Below are positions 1 to 5,084 of a stretch of DNA of 5,418 nt, piece by piece. The stretch is taken from contig JASKZT010000334.1 of NCBI GenBank assembly GCA_030145965.1, positions 1 to 5,418 of the forward strand, in the 5' to 3' direction. Under the pieces are notes generated by a model that was not told the DNA's origin, did no database searches, and saw only the letters and a list, made by a program, of their open reading frames with translations. The position numbers and the translations under genes are program-made. Within the stretch, counting starts at the first letter, position 1. The number at the start of each line of letters is the position of its first letter. The DNA comes from Ornithinimicrobium sp. (lineage in GTDB: Bacteria; Actinomycetota; Actinomycetes; Actinomycetales; Dermatophilaceae).

Positions 1-168
1 CTCTACGTCAGCGGCTACGGCGAGGAGGCGCTGCAGGTGTGGGCGTCGCGGGTCCGGCGCTGGGCGCAGGAGGCGGACGTCTACGTCTACTTCGACAACG
101 ACGTCAAGGTCCACGCCCCGCACGACGCGATGCGGCTGGCGCAGATCCTGGGCGAGGGCGACGGCTGA
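1..168 (+). CDS. DUF72 (YecE-like) family protein, C-terminal end
   Basis: The reading frame is open from base 1 and stops at TGA 166-168, leaving the last 55 residues; the start lies outside the window. The visible part runs LYVSGYGEEALQVWASRV, then an amphipathic stretch, then DVYVYFDNDVKVHAPHDAMR and LAQILGEG. The Tyr-x-Tyr-Phe-x-Asn-Asp strand followed by an Ala-rich helix (xHAPxDAxxL) is the usual C-terminal signature of DUF72/YecE proteins, which are predicted TIM-barrel-like proteins of unknown biochemical role. The family assignment rests on this terminal motif only. No function can be inferred from the neighbours: the next gene has its own promoter-like box. Confidence 0.8.
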   Translation, partial: LYVSGYGEEALQVWASRVRRWAQEADVYVYFDNDVKVHAPHDAMRLAQILGEGDG

Positions 169-233
169 CCTCCTCCCGCACCGGATGCGTGCGCGCCGCT
201 CGGGCGCCGGGCGTTCGCCAGGAAGTGCCGGGC

Positions 234-251
234 GTCACGGCCTACCGTGAC
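234..251. repeat. Perfect inverted repeat over the -10 box of the small acidic gene
   Basis: GTCACGG (234-240), spacer CCTA (241-244), CCGTGAC (245-251): seven base pairs with no mismatch. The right arm shares CCGT with the -10-like box TACCGT at 243-248 and ends four bases before the ATG. A palindrome in this place could be an operator for a dimeric repressor, but no regulator is known and in GC-rich DNA short palindromes also arise by chance. Confidence 0.5.
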
Positions 252-254
252 GGG
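243..254 (+). promoter_or_regulatory. -10 box of a leaderless promoter (TACCGT-N6-ATG)
   Basis: TACCGT at 243-248 fits the actinobacterial -10 pattern TANNNT. Six bases (GACGGG) separate it from ATG 255, so transcription would begin at the A of the start codon. No Shine-Dalgarno-like sequence sits at normal distance. No convincing -35 element was seen. Confidence 0.6.
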
Positions 255-482
255 ATGAGCGACGAGCAGCGCGAGCGCGACGAGACGGCAGAGGGCACCG
301 GGTCGGAGGGGGGCACCGTCTCCGAGGGCGGATCGGGCGGCCTCAACGCCGACACCTCCCTGGGCGGCGCGGACAGCGTGCCTGACACCCCCGACGTCAA
401 CACCGCGATCAGCGACGCCGTGGACGTCAACGAGGAGAGCCAGGAGGGCGAGCCCCCGCGCCGGGGCGACGTCCCCGACTGA
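255..482 (+). CDS. Small acidic, probably disordered protein, unknown function
   Basis: 75 residues. I do not recognise the family. There are 20 Asp/Glu against only 4 Arg. It has no Lys, His, Cys, Phe, Tyr or Trp, and very few large hydrophobic residues; it is rich in Gly, Ser, Thr and Pro. This composition predicts an intrinsically disordered, soluble protein without a hydrophobic core. There is no signal peptide or membrane segment. DVN recurs at residues 47-49 and 57-59 within a PDTPDVNTAISDAVDVN stretch, and the end is PPRRGDVPD. I chose ATG 255 because the leaderless promoter box lies exactly upstream; a longer frame back to 39 would overlap the DUF72 gene and has a very different, Arg-rich composition. 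The last 18 codons overlap the 3' end of the opposite-strand phosphoesterase gene. It could be a spurious frame, but promoter placement and composition argue that it is real. Confidence 0.65.
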   Translation: MSDEQRERDETAEGTGSEGGTVSEGGSGGLNADTSLGGADSVPDTPDVNTAISDAVDVNEESQEGEPPRRGDVPD

Positions 483-999
483 GCTGCTCGCTCGCCTGCA
501 CCCGGTGCAGGACGACCTCGCCGAGCACGCCGCCACCCACGGTGCAGGTCATGACGGTGCAGGCCGGCTGCCGGCGCCGGTCCGTCGGCGAGCCGGGGTT
601 GAGCAGGCGCAGGCCGTCGTGCGCGGTGTCCCACGGGATGTGGCTGTGCCCGAAGACGAGGACGTCCAGGTCGGGGTAGGCGGCGCGCATCCGCTCCTCC
701 CGGCGGGCCTTCTGCCCGGTCTCGTGCACGACGCCCCAGCGCAGCCCGCCCAGCTCGACCCGCGCGACCTCCGGCAGGCGGCGGCGCAGCTCGGGCCCGT
801 CGTTGTTGCCCCACACGGCCACGAGGCGCGCCGCCCTGGCCTCCAGCTCGTCGAGGAGCGAGGGCTCGACCCAGTCGCCGGCGTGGACGACGACGTCCGC
901 CTCCTCCACCTGCTCCCACACCGACCCCGGCAGGTCGCGGGCGCGCTTCGGCACGTGGGTGTCGGCCAGCAGCAGCACGCGCAGGCGGTCGAGGTCCAT
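427..999 (-). CDS. Metallophosphoesterase, YfcE/MJ0936 family
   Basis: 190 residues. A cytoplasmic calcineurin-like phosphodiesterase of the MJ0936/YfcE type, a family that hydrolyses model phosphodiesters and is thought to use two metal ions; the natural substrate is unknown. The metal-binding motifs appear in order: DTH (Asp13, His15), GD (Asp42), GNND (Asn65, Asp67), VVH (His92) and GHSH (His118, His120), followed by the typical NPGSPTDRRR loop at 134-143. All expected ligands are present, so it is probably active. There is no signal peptide. The start is ATG 997-999, supported by a TAGCGT box six bases upstream. The family fold normally ends near EVVLHRV (161-167); the last ~23 residues are an Arg/Pro/Gly-rich extension that lies largely over the 3' end of the convergent small gene and is unlikely to be part of the domain. 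Confidence 0.88.
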   Translation of the reverse strand: MDLDRLRVLLLADTHVPKRARDLPGSVWEQVEEADVVVHAGDWVEPSLLDELEARAARLVAVWGNNDGPELRRRLPEVARVELGGLRWGVVHETGQKARREERMRAAYPDLDVLVFGHSHIPWDTAHDGLRLLNPGSPTDRRRQPACTVMTCTVGGGVLGEVVLHRVQASEQLSRGRRPGAGARPPGSPR

Positions 1000-1011
1000 C
1001 CCGCCACGCTA
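1000..1011 (-). promoter_or_regulatory. -10 box of a leaderless promoter (TAGCGT-N6-ATG)
   Basis: Read on the minus strand, TAGCGT (1011 to 1006) is followed by GGCGGG (1005 to 1000) and then ATG at 999. This is the same geometry as at 243 and 4548. The predicted transcript starts at the A of the start codon, with no leader. No clear -35 hexamer is visible. Confidence 0.6.
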
Positions 1012-1022
1012 GCGCGTGGCGG
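1001..1022. repeat. Perfect inverted repeat enclosing the phosphoesterase -10 box
   Basis: CCGCCACG (1001-1008), spacer CTAGCG (1009-1014), CGTGGCGG (1015-1022): eight base pairs, no mismatch. The -10 hexamer of the minus-strand gene (1006-1011) spans the left arm and the spacer, so a protein bound here would block that promoter. The arms differ from those of the repeat at 234-251, so the two are not sites for one obvious common factor. Confidence 0.5.
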
Positions 1023-1112
1023 ACCACCCTTCGGGGGGGATGACAGCCCTCGCCCTCGCGTGGTGGAGTACCTCCCGGCGGCGGGGCGCACGGAGCACCG
1101 GTCGCTCACTCG

Positions 1113-1117
1113 GGAGG
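1113..1117 (+). promoter_or_regulatory. Shine-Dalgarno sequence of the metallopeptidase gene
   Basis: GGAGG at 1113-1117, within CGGGAGGAAAGAG, precedes ATG 1130 by 12 bases. The spacing is longer than usual, but this is the only strong ribosome-binding sequence here. It favours the start at 1130, which also places the signal peptide at the very N terminus. Confidence 0.6.
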
Positions 1118-1129
1118 AAAGAGCACGCC

Positions 1130-2347
1130 ATGACTTCGACACGCCGCACCACGACACCGGCACGCCGCACCGCGCGGGCCGCGCTCGCGCTGGCCCTGGC
1201 CTGCGCGCTCGGCGCGACGACCGCCGGGCCGACGCTCGCGGCCGCCCCGTCCACCCCGGTCGCGACCACGTCCGCAGCCGCCCCCGCGGGCGAGGTGGAG
1301 GACGGGCAGGCCGTGCTCGAGCGCGTGCGCGAGCTCGTCCCGGAGCGCAGTCCCCGGGCCGCGGCGCTGGACGCCGCGCTCGGCCTGGACCGTCCGGCGC
1401 GGACCGCGCAGCTGGAGCGCCTGGTCGAGGGCGGCCCGGCGGAGTGCACGGACACCGCGCTCCACGGCTGGCTGCAGGGCCAGCTCGCGGGCTGGACCGA
1501 GTCCGACCTCGTCCTGCTCTCGCTGTCCGGCGCCCTGGACTGGCCGACCTACGAGGCGCTGCTCACCCAGCCCGACGGCCCGCAGAGCTTCGGCACCGAC
1601 GGCCGCCACACCCGGGAGCTGCAGAAGACCTTCCGTGCGCTCCAGGGCTTCTGGGACGTCGACGGCTCGGACATCCGGCTGGCCGCGCTGCACGGCTCGG
1701 TCATCATGGACGACAGCCGCATGGTGCCCGTCGTGAGCTTCGCCTACGGCATCCCGACCGCCCAGGCGCAGCAGCTGGTCGACCTCGTCCAGGGCTGGCT
1801 GGCCCAGGACCGCTTCCGCGGCGGCGACCACCCGTACTTCTCCTTCAACGCCTTCGCCTACAGCGAGGCGGGTGCCGCGCCGGAGCAGCGCCTCGGTCTG
1901 CCCGACAAGATCATCATGGGCGACGGCATCCTCGAGGGCATGGAGGCGATCGGTCTCGGCGACGTCGCACCGCGCGGCATCCTCGCCCACGAGTACGGCC
2001 ACCACGTGCAGTACGAGCTCGGCCTCTTCGACGGCCACGCCGGTGACGCCGAGGCGACCCGGCGGTCCGAGCTGGAGGCCGACGCCCTCGGCGGCTACTA
2101 CCTCTCGCACCCGCGCGGCGAGCGGCTGCGCCAGCAGCGGGTGGAGGCGTTCGTCCGCAGCTTCGGCGAGGTCGGCGACTGCGCCGTCGACTCCGCCGGC
2201 CACCACGGCACCCCCGACCAGCGCTCGGCCGCCGCCCGGTGGGCGGACCAGCTCGTCGAGGGCCAGCGGGCCAAGGGCCAGGTCCTGCCCGCCGCCACCG
2301 TCAGCGACCTCTTCCGCGCGGCGCTGCCGCGCGTCCTGGGCGGCTGA
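1130..2347 (+). CDS. Secreted zinc metallopeptidase (HExxH + ExxAD)
   Basis: 405 residues. A predicted exported zinc-dependent peptidase; substrate unknown. Residues 1-16 hold several Arg, followed by a hydrophobic Ala/Leu segment (17-29) and a likely signal peptidase I site around TLAAA (35-39), so the mature protein should act outside the membrane. The catalytic motif is HEYGHHVQ at 287-294 (zinc ligands His287 and His291, catalytic Glu288). RSELEADALGGYY follows about 25 residues later, with Glu314 the probable third ligand and Asp318 the conserved Asp. HHGTPDQR at 358-365 with Trp371 completes the set. The order HExGHHVQ / ExxAD / HGTxxQR...W resembles the YpfJ-type neutral zinc metallopeptidases (Zn_peptidase, PF04228), though the rest of the protein diverges. 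The mature part has two cysteines, Cys106 and Cys351, which could pair in a disulfide. An earlier in-frame ATG at 1016 is rejected because it would bury the signal peptide. A hairpin follows the stop. Confidence 0.82.
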   Translation: MTSTRRTTTPARRTARAALALALACALGATTAGPTLAAAPSTPVATTSAAAPAGEVEDGQAVLERVRELVPERSPRAAALDAALGLDRPARTAQLERLVEGGPAECTDTALHGWLQGQLAGWTESDLVLLSLSGALDWPTYEALLTQPDGPQSFGTDGRHTRELQKTFRALQGFWDVDGSDIRLAALHGSVIMDDSRMVPVVSFAYGIPTAQAQQLVDLVQGWLAQDRFRGGDHPYFSFNAFAYSEAGAAPEQRLGLPDKIIMGDGILEGMEAIGLGDVAPRGILAHEYGHHVQYELGLFDGHAGDAEATRRSELEADALGGYYLSHPRGERLRQQRVEAFVRSFGEVGDCAVDSAGHHGTPDQRSAAARWADQLVEGQRAKGQVLPAATVSDLFRAALPRVLGG

Positions 2348-2376
2348 TCGACGGCGCGCGGGAGGGTGGCGCCGTC

Positions 2377-2401
2377 AGCCGCAGGTCGCTGACCTGCGGC
2401 T
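2377..2401 (+). terminator. Strong hairpin after the metallopeptidase gene
   Basis: AGCCGCAGGTC (2377-2387), loop GCT (2388-2390), GACCTGCGGCT (2391-2401): 11 perfect base pairs with a three-base loop, starting 29 bases after the stop codon. There is no T-tract after it, so it is not a textbook intrinsic terminator. Hairpins without U-tracts are common behind actinobacterial genes and may terminate transcription or protect the 3' end. It separates the protease gene from the transporter gene. Confidence 0.6.
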
Positions 2402-2461
2402 CCGCGGCGCCGGGAGGACCACGTGGACGACGCGTGGCACGATGGCCGCTGCCCCCGGCCC

Positions 2462-2479
2462 GCCGGCCCCGCGGCCGGC
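2462..2479 (+). repeat. Short GC hairpin in the BCCT upstream region
   Basis: GCCGGCC (2462-2468), CCGC loop, GGCCGGC (2473-2479): seven perfect pairs, about 50 bases before the BCCT start. It could fold in the 5' leader of that mRNA. The sequence is pure G/C and low in complexity, so chance is a real possibility. Confidence 0.3.
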
Positions 2480-2518
2480 CGACGCCGGGGCGTCGACGTC
2501 ATGCCCCGCACCCGACCC

Positions 2519-2524
2519 AGGAGG
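2519..2524 (+). promoter_or_regulatory. Shine-Dalgarno sequence of the BCCT gene
   Basis: AGGAGG at 2519-2524 lies seven bases before ATG 2532. Both match and spacing are near ideal, predicting strong translation and fixing the start within a much longer open frame that extends back into the protease gene. Confidence 0.85.
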
Positions 2525-2531
2525 CTCCCGA

Positions 2532-4538
2532 ATGACCGGGCCGGACCAGTCCACCCAGACCGCCGAGAAGACCCCCTCCGGCCGACCACCGGTCTACATC
2601 TTCAGGCCGGTCTTCATCCCGGCCTCGGTCGTCATCCTCGCCCTGCTCGTCGGCACGGTCGTCTTCAGCCAGGTGGCGGGAACGGCTCTGGAGACCGCGA
2701 CGAGCGAGATCAACAGCGTCATCACCAGCACCGTCGGCTGGTGGTACGTCATCGCGGTCAACATCTTCCTGGCCTTCTCCATCTACTGCGCGGTGTCGAA
2801 GGTCGGCCTCATCCGGCTCGGCCGTGACGACGAGCGCCCGGAGTTCGGCCTGGTCTCCTGGTTCGTCATGCTCTTCGCCGCCGGGATGGGCATCGGCCTG
2901 GTCTTCTTCGGCGTCGCCGAGCCGCTCTCGCACTACATCGCCCCGCCCGAGGCCTTCGGCAACGAGCCCGAGTCGCAGCAGGCCGCGCAGGACTCGGTCG
3001 GGCTGCTCATGCTCCAGTGGGGCCTGCACCCCTGGGCCATCTACGCGGTCGTGGGGATGGGGCTCGCCTACGTCTCCTTCCGGCGTGGTCGCCCCCTGGC
3101 CATGCGCTGGCTGCTCGAGCCGCTGCTCGGACGTCGCCGCGTCGAGGGGTGGGTCGGTCACGCCGTCGACACCGTGGCCATCGTCGGCACCCTCTTCGGG
3201 GTGGCCACGTCCTTCGGGTTCGGCGTGAGCCAGGTCATGGGCGGCCTGGAGTTCCTCGGCTGGGCCGAGCGCTCCCCCCTGCTCATCCTCGGGCTCGTCA
3301 TGGGCATCACCCTCATCGCCGTCTGGTCGGTCATCCAGGGCGTGCACAAGGGTCTGAAGCTGGTGTCCAACATCAACATGTCGCTGGCGGCGCTGCTGGC
3401 GCTGGTGGTCCTCGTGCTCGGCCCGACCGTCTTCCTCCTGCAGGCCCTGCCGGAGAACCTCGGCAGCTACCTGTCCCAGCTGCCGCAGACCGCGCTGCAC
3501 GTCGGGCCCTACTCCGGTGACAACTGGGAGGCCGTCTGGACGATCGCCTACTGGGGCTGGTGGACGAGCTGGGCACCCTTCGTCGGGATGTTCATCGCCC
3601 GGATCTCGCGTGGCCGCACCATCCGCGAGTTCGTCATCGGCGTGCTCGTCGCCCCGACGCTCGTCAGCCTGCTGTGGTTCACGATCTTCGGCGACTCCGC
3701 GATCCGCTACCAGCAGCAGACCGGCGCGCTCGCCGCCCCCGACCCGGAGACGGGCGAGCTCACCGTGGACAGCACGACCGCCCTCTTCGCGTTCCTGGAG
3801 TCGATGCCCTCCCTGCTGCCCACCGTGCTCAGCGTGGTGGCGATCATCGTCATCGTCCTGTTCTTCATCACCTCGGCCGACTCCGGATCGCTCGTCATCG
3901 ACATCCTCGCCACCGGTGGGCGGACGGAGACGTCACCCTGGACCCGCACGTACTGGGCGCTGCTGCAGGGCGCGGCCGCCGCGGTGCTCCTCGTCTTCGG
4001 CGGCAGCGTCGCGCTGACGGCGCTGCAGACCCTGTCGATCTCCACGGCCGCGCCCTTCTCGGTCATCCTCGTCCTGGCGTGCGCCTCGCTGCTCAAGGCG
4101 TTCCGTCACGAGGTCGCGACGATGCCGGTCTACGTGCAGGTGCTCTCCCGCTCCGACGACGCCGAGTCCGCCCCGGAGGCGGCCGAGGCGCCCCCGGCGG
4201 TGCGGCCGGCACCCCGGTGGTGGGAGCAGCTGCGCCGGGTCTCCACGACCCTCGACGGCCTGCCGGCGCCGCAGGTGAGCGACCGCGCCTCTGCCCCGAG
4301 GGTCATCAACCTGCGTCCGCTGCGGGCGGACGAGGTGAACGTCGACCCCGAGACCGGCGAGGTGGAGGTCGACCTGCGCACGAGCGACCCGCTGGCGGGT
4401 GAGGTCTTCGACACCCCCGAGTTCGCCGCCTCGCAGGAGTTCGTCAACCAGCAGGAGGCCGCGGACGAGAGCGACGAGCACGTCAACCCCGACCCCGGGG
4501 CGGGCGAGGGCATCGATGAGCGGCAGGCGAACCGGTGA
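2532..4538 (+). CDS. BCCT-family compatible-solute (glycine betaine type) transporter
   Basis: 668 residues, about 12 membrane helices (roughly 27-48, 69-88, 107-130, 158-182, 209-236, 247-270, 281-304, 334-356, 364-388, 427-449, 473-495, 501-522). It takes up a trimethylammonium or related osmolyte across the plasma membrane. Family marks: GMGIGLVFFGVAEPLSHY (118-135), WGLHPWAIY (163-171), YWGWWTSWAPFVG (340-352) with FIARISRGRTIREF after it, and SADSGS (448-453). Trp163, Trp168, Tyr171 and Trp343/344/347 match the BetP aromatic box, and GMGIG has Gly where proton-coupled choline carriers have Asp, so sodium-coupled betaine (or ectoine/proline) uptake is the best guess. The cytoplasmic N terminus is short (~26 residues). 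The C-terminal tail is long (~145 residues), with an amphipathic WWEQLRRVSTTL segment near 563-574 and then a strongly acidic end. BetP senses osmotic stress through a basic C-terminal tail, so regulation may differ here. The DoxX-like gene follows closely. Confidence 0.93.
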   Translation: MTGPDQSTQTAEKTPSGRPPVYIFRPVFIPASVVILALLVGTVVFSQVAGTALETATSEINSVITSTVGWWYVIAVNIFLAFSIYCAVSKVGLIRLGRDDERPEFGLVSWFVMLFAAGMGIGLVFFGVAEPLSHYIAPPEAFGNEPESQQAAQDSVGLLMLQWGLHPWAIYAVVGMGLAYVSFRRGRPLAMRWLLEPLLGRRRVEGWVGHAVDTVAIVGTLFGVATSFGFGVSQVMGGLEFLGWAERSPLLILGLVMGITLIAVWSVIQGVHKGLKLVSNINMSLAALLALVVLVLGPTVFLLQALPENLGSYLSQLPQTALHVGPYSGDNWEAVWTIAYWGWWTSWAPFVGMFIARISRGRTIREFVIGVLVAPTLVSLLWFTIFGDSAIRYQQQTGALAAPDPETGELTVDSTTALFAFLESMPSLLPTVLSVVAIIVIVLFFITSADSGSLVIDILATGGRTETSPWTRTYWALLQGAAAAVLLVFGGSVALTALQTLSISTAAPFSVILVLACASLLKAFRHEVATMPVYVQVLSRSDDAESAPEAAEAPPAVRPAPRWWEQLRRVSTTLDGLPAPQVSDRASAPRVINLRPLRADEVNVDPETGEVEVDLRTSDPLAGEVFDTPEFAASQEFVNQQEAADESDEHVNPDPGAGEGIDERQANR

Positions 4539-4547
4539 CCAGGGTCG

Positions 4548-4559
4548 TAGGCTGACCGG
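4548..4559 (+). promoter_or_regulatory. -10 box of a leaderless promoter (TAGGCT-N6-ATG)
   Basis: TAGGCT at 4548-4553, then GACCGG, then ATG 4560. It lies in the 21-base gap after the BCCT stop codon and there is no Shine-Dalgarno sequence, so the downstream gene probably has its own leaderless start in addition to any read-through. A weak dyad GGTC (4543-4546) / GACC (4554-4557) flanks the box. Confidence 0.55.
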
Positions 4560-4994
4560 ATGCCCACCCTGCGCACCGCCGCCCGCCTCGCCCTCGGGGT
4601 CGCGATGATCGGCGCCGGCCTGGCGCACCTGACGACCGGCCGCCGGCAGTTCCAGGCGCAGGTGCCGGAGTGGTTCCCCCTCGACGAGGACCTCACCGTC
4701 GTCGGGTCCGGGGTGGTGGAGATCGCGCTCGGCGCCTCCTTCATCGCCCTCCCCCGCCGGCGGCGGCTGGTCGGCGGGCTGCTCGCGGCGTTCTTCGTCG
4801 CGATCTTCCCCGGCAACGTCGCGCAGTACGTCGAGGGCACGGACGCCTTCGGGCTGGACACCGACCGCAAGCGGCTGGTCAGGCTCTTCTTCCAGCCGCT
4901 GCTCGTGCTCTGGGCGCTCTACGGCGGCGGGTGGCTGGACGGACGGCGACGCGGGCGCCGGGGGACCGACCGCCGCACGCGCGACCCCCGCTGA
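4560..4994 (+). CDS. DoxX-like small integral membrane protein
   Basis: 144 residues with four predicted membrane helices, at about 8-24, 47-64, 70-90 and 107-124. Family-like features are the loop VPEWFP (35-40) after helix 1, the GSGVVEIALGA segment with a buried Glu54 in helix 2, and IFPGNVAQY (82-90) in helix 3. This order (VPxW-P, xGxxEIxLG, FPxN) is what I know from DoxX/DoxX-like membrane proteins of bacteria. The molecular role of most of them is unknown; some are linked to redox or thiol stress. The tail from 126 on is Arg-rich (RRRGRRGTDRRTRDPR) and should lie in the cytoplasm. The start at 4560 is supported by the promoter box at 4548. The gene follows the BCCT gene in the same direction, but nothing ties its function to osmolyte uptake. 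Confidence 0.8.
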   Translation: MPTLRTAARLALGVAMIGAGLAHLTTGRRQFQAQVPEWFPLDEDLTVVGSGVVEIALGASFIALPRRRRLVGGLLAAFFVAIFPGNVAQYVEGTDAFGLDTDRKRLVRLFFQPLLVLWALYGGGWLDGRRRGRRGTDRRTRDPR

Positions 4995-5027
4995 CGCCTC
5001 CGGCCCCCGTGGCAGGAGACCCCGGTC

Positions 5028-5074
5028 ACGCGCGGAGCCGCCGGGGCCCGCAGGCCACCGGCGGCTCCTCGCGT
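5028..5074. terminator. Long hairpin between convergent genes (probable bidirectional terminator)
   Basis: Outer arms ACGCG (5028-5032) and CGCGT (5070-5074); a C/T mismatch; GGAGCCGCCGG (5034-5044) with CCGGCGGCTCC (5058-5068); then GGCC (5045-5048) with GGCC (5053-5056) around a CGCA loop, with A5057 bulged. In total 20 pairs with one mismatch and one bulge. It lies between the DoxX-like gene (stop 4994) and the convergent SRPBCC gene (stop 5085), so it can serve both. There is no T-tract on either side. Confidence 0.7.
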
Positions 5075-5084
5075 CGCGGTCGGG

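Noticed and set aside
1024..1039. Small hairpin with a TTCG loop (CCACCC-TTCG-GGGGGG, one mismatch) upstream of the protease
   Set aside because: The stem is short with an A/G mismatch inside a G-run; it could form but is too weak to call as a regulatory element.
1016..1129. Earlier in-frame ATG (1016) for the protease
   Set aside because: It would add 38 residues ahead of the signal peptide and has no ribosome-binding sequence; ATG 1130 follows GGAGG and begins the signal peptide.
1150..1160. Twin-arginine or lipoprotein signal in the protease (RRT, LALAC)
   Set aside because: The Arg pairs lack the following FLK-like consensus, and the residues before Cys25 do not fit a lipobox (-3 is Ala, -2 is Leu). 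A standard Sec signal peptide explains the region better.
505..2046. Long plus-strand open frame of 513 codons across the phosphoesterase and protease region
   Set aside because: It is antisense to the phosphoesterase and out of frame with the protease; its product is Arg/Pro/Gly-rich without recognisable domains, typical of shadow frames in GC-rich DNA.
1106..2206. Minus-strand open frame of 366 codons opposite the protease gene
   Set aside because: Its composition follows the third-position GC bias of the real gene on the other strand, and it has no recognisable motifs. The sense strand has a signal peptide and intact HExxH motif.
2438..2443. CACGAT as a -10 box for the BCCT gene
   Set aside because: It matches only two of the key positions of TANNNT and no -35-like hexamer lies 16-18 bases upstream; the BCCT promoter remains unidentified.
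1872..2531. Upstream extension of the BCCT frame into the protease gene
   Set aside because: Residues encoded here are Ser/Arg/Pro-rich shadow sequence; AGGAGG at 2519 and ATG 2532 mark the true start.
2499..3500. Minus-strand open frame of 333 codons opposite the BCCT gene
   Set aside because: The product is a His/Asp/Glu/Gln-rich low-complexity mirror of a membrane protein gene; the BCCT frame has family motifs throughout.
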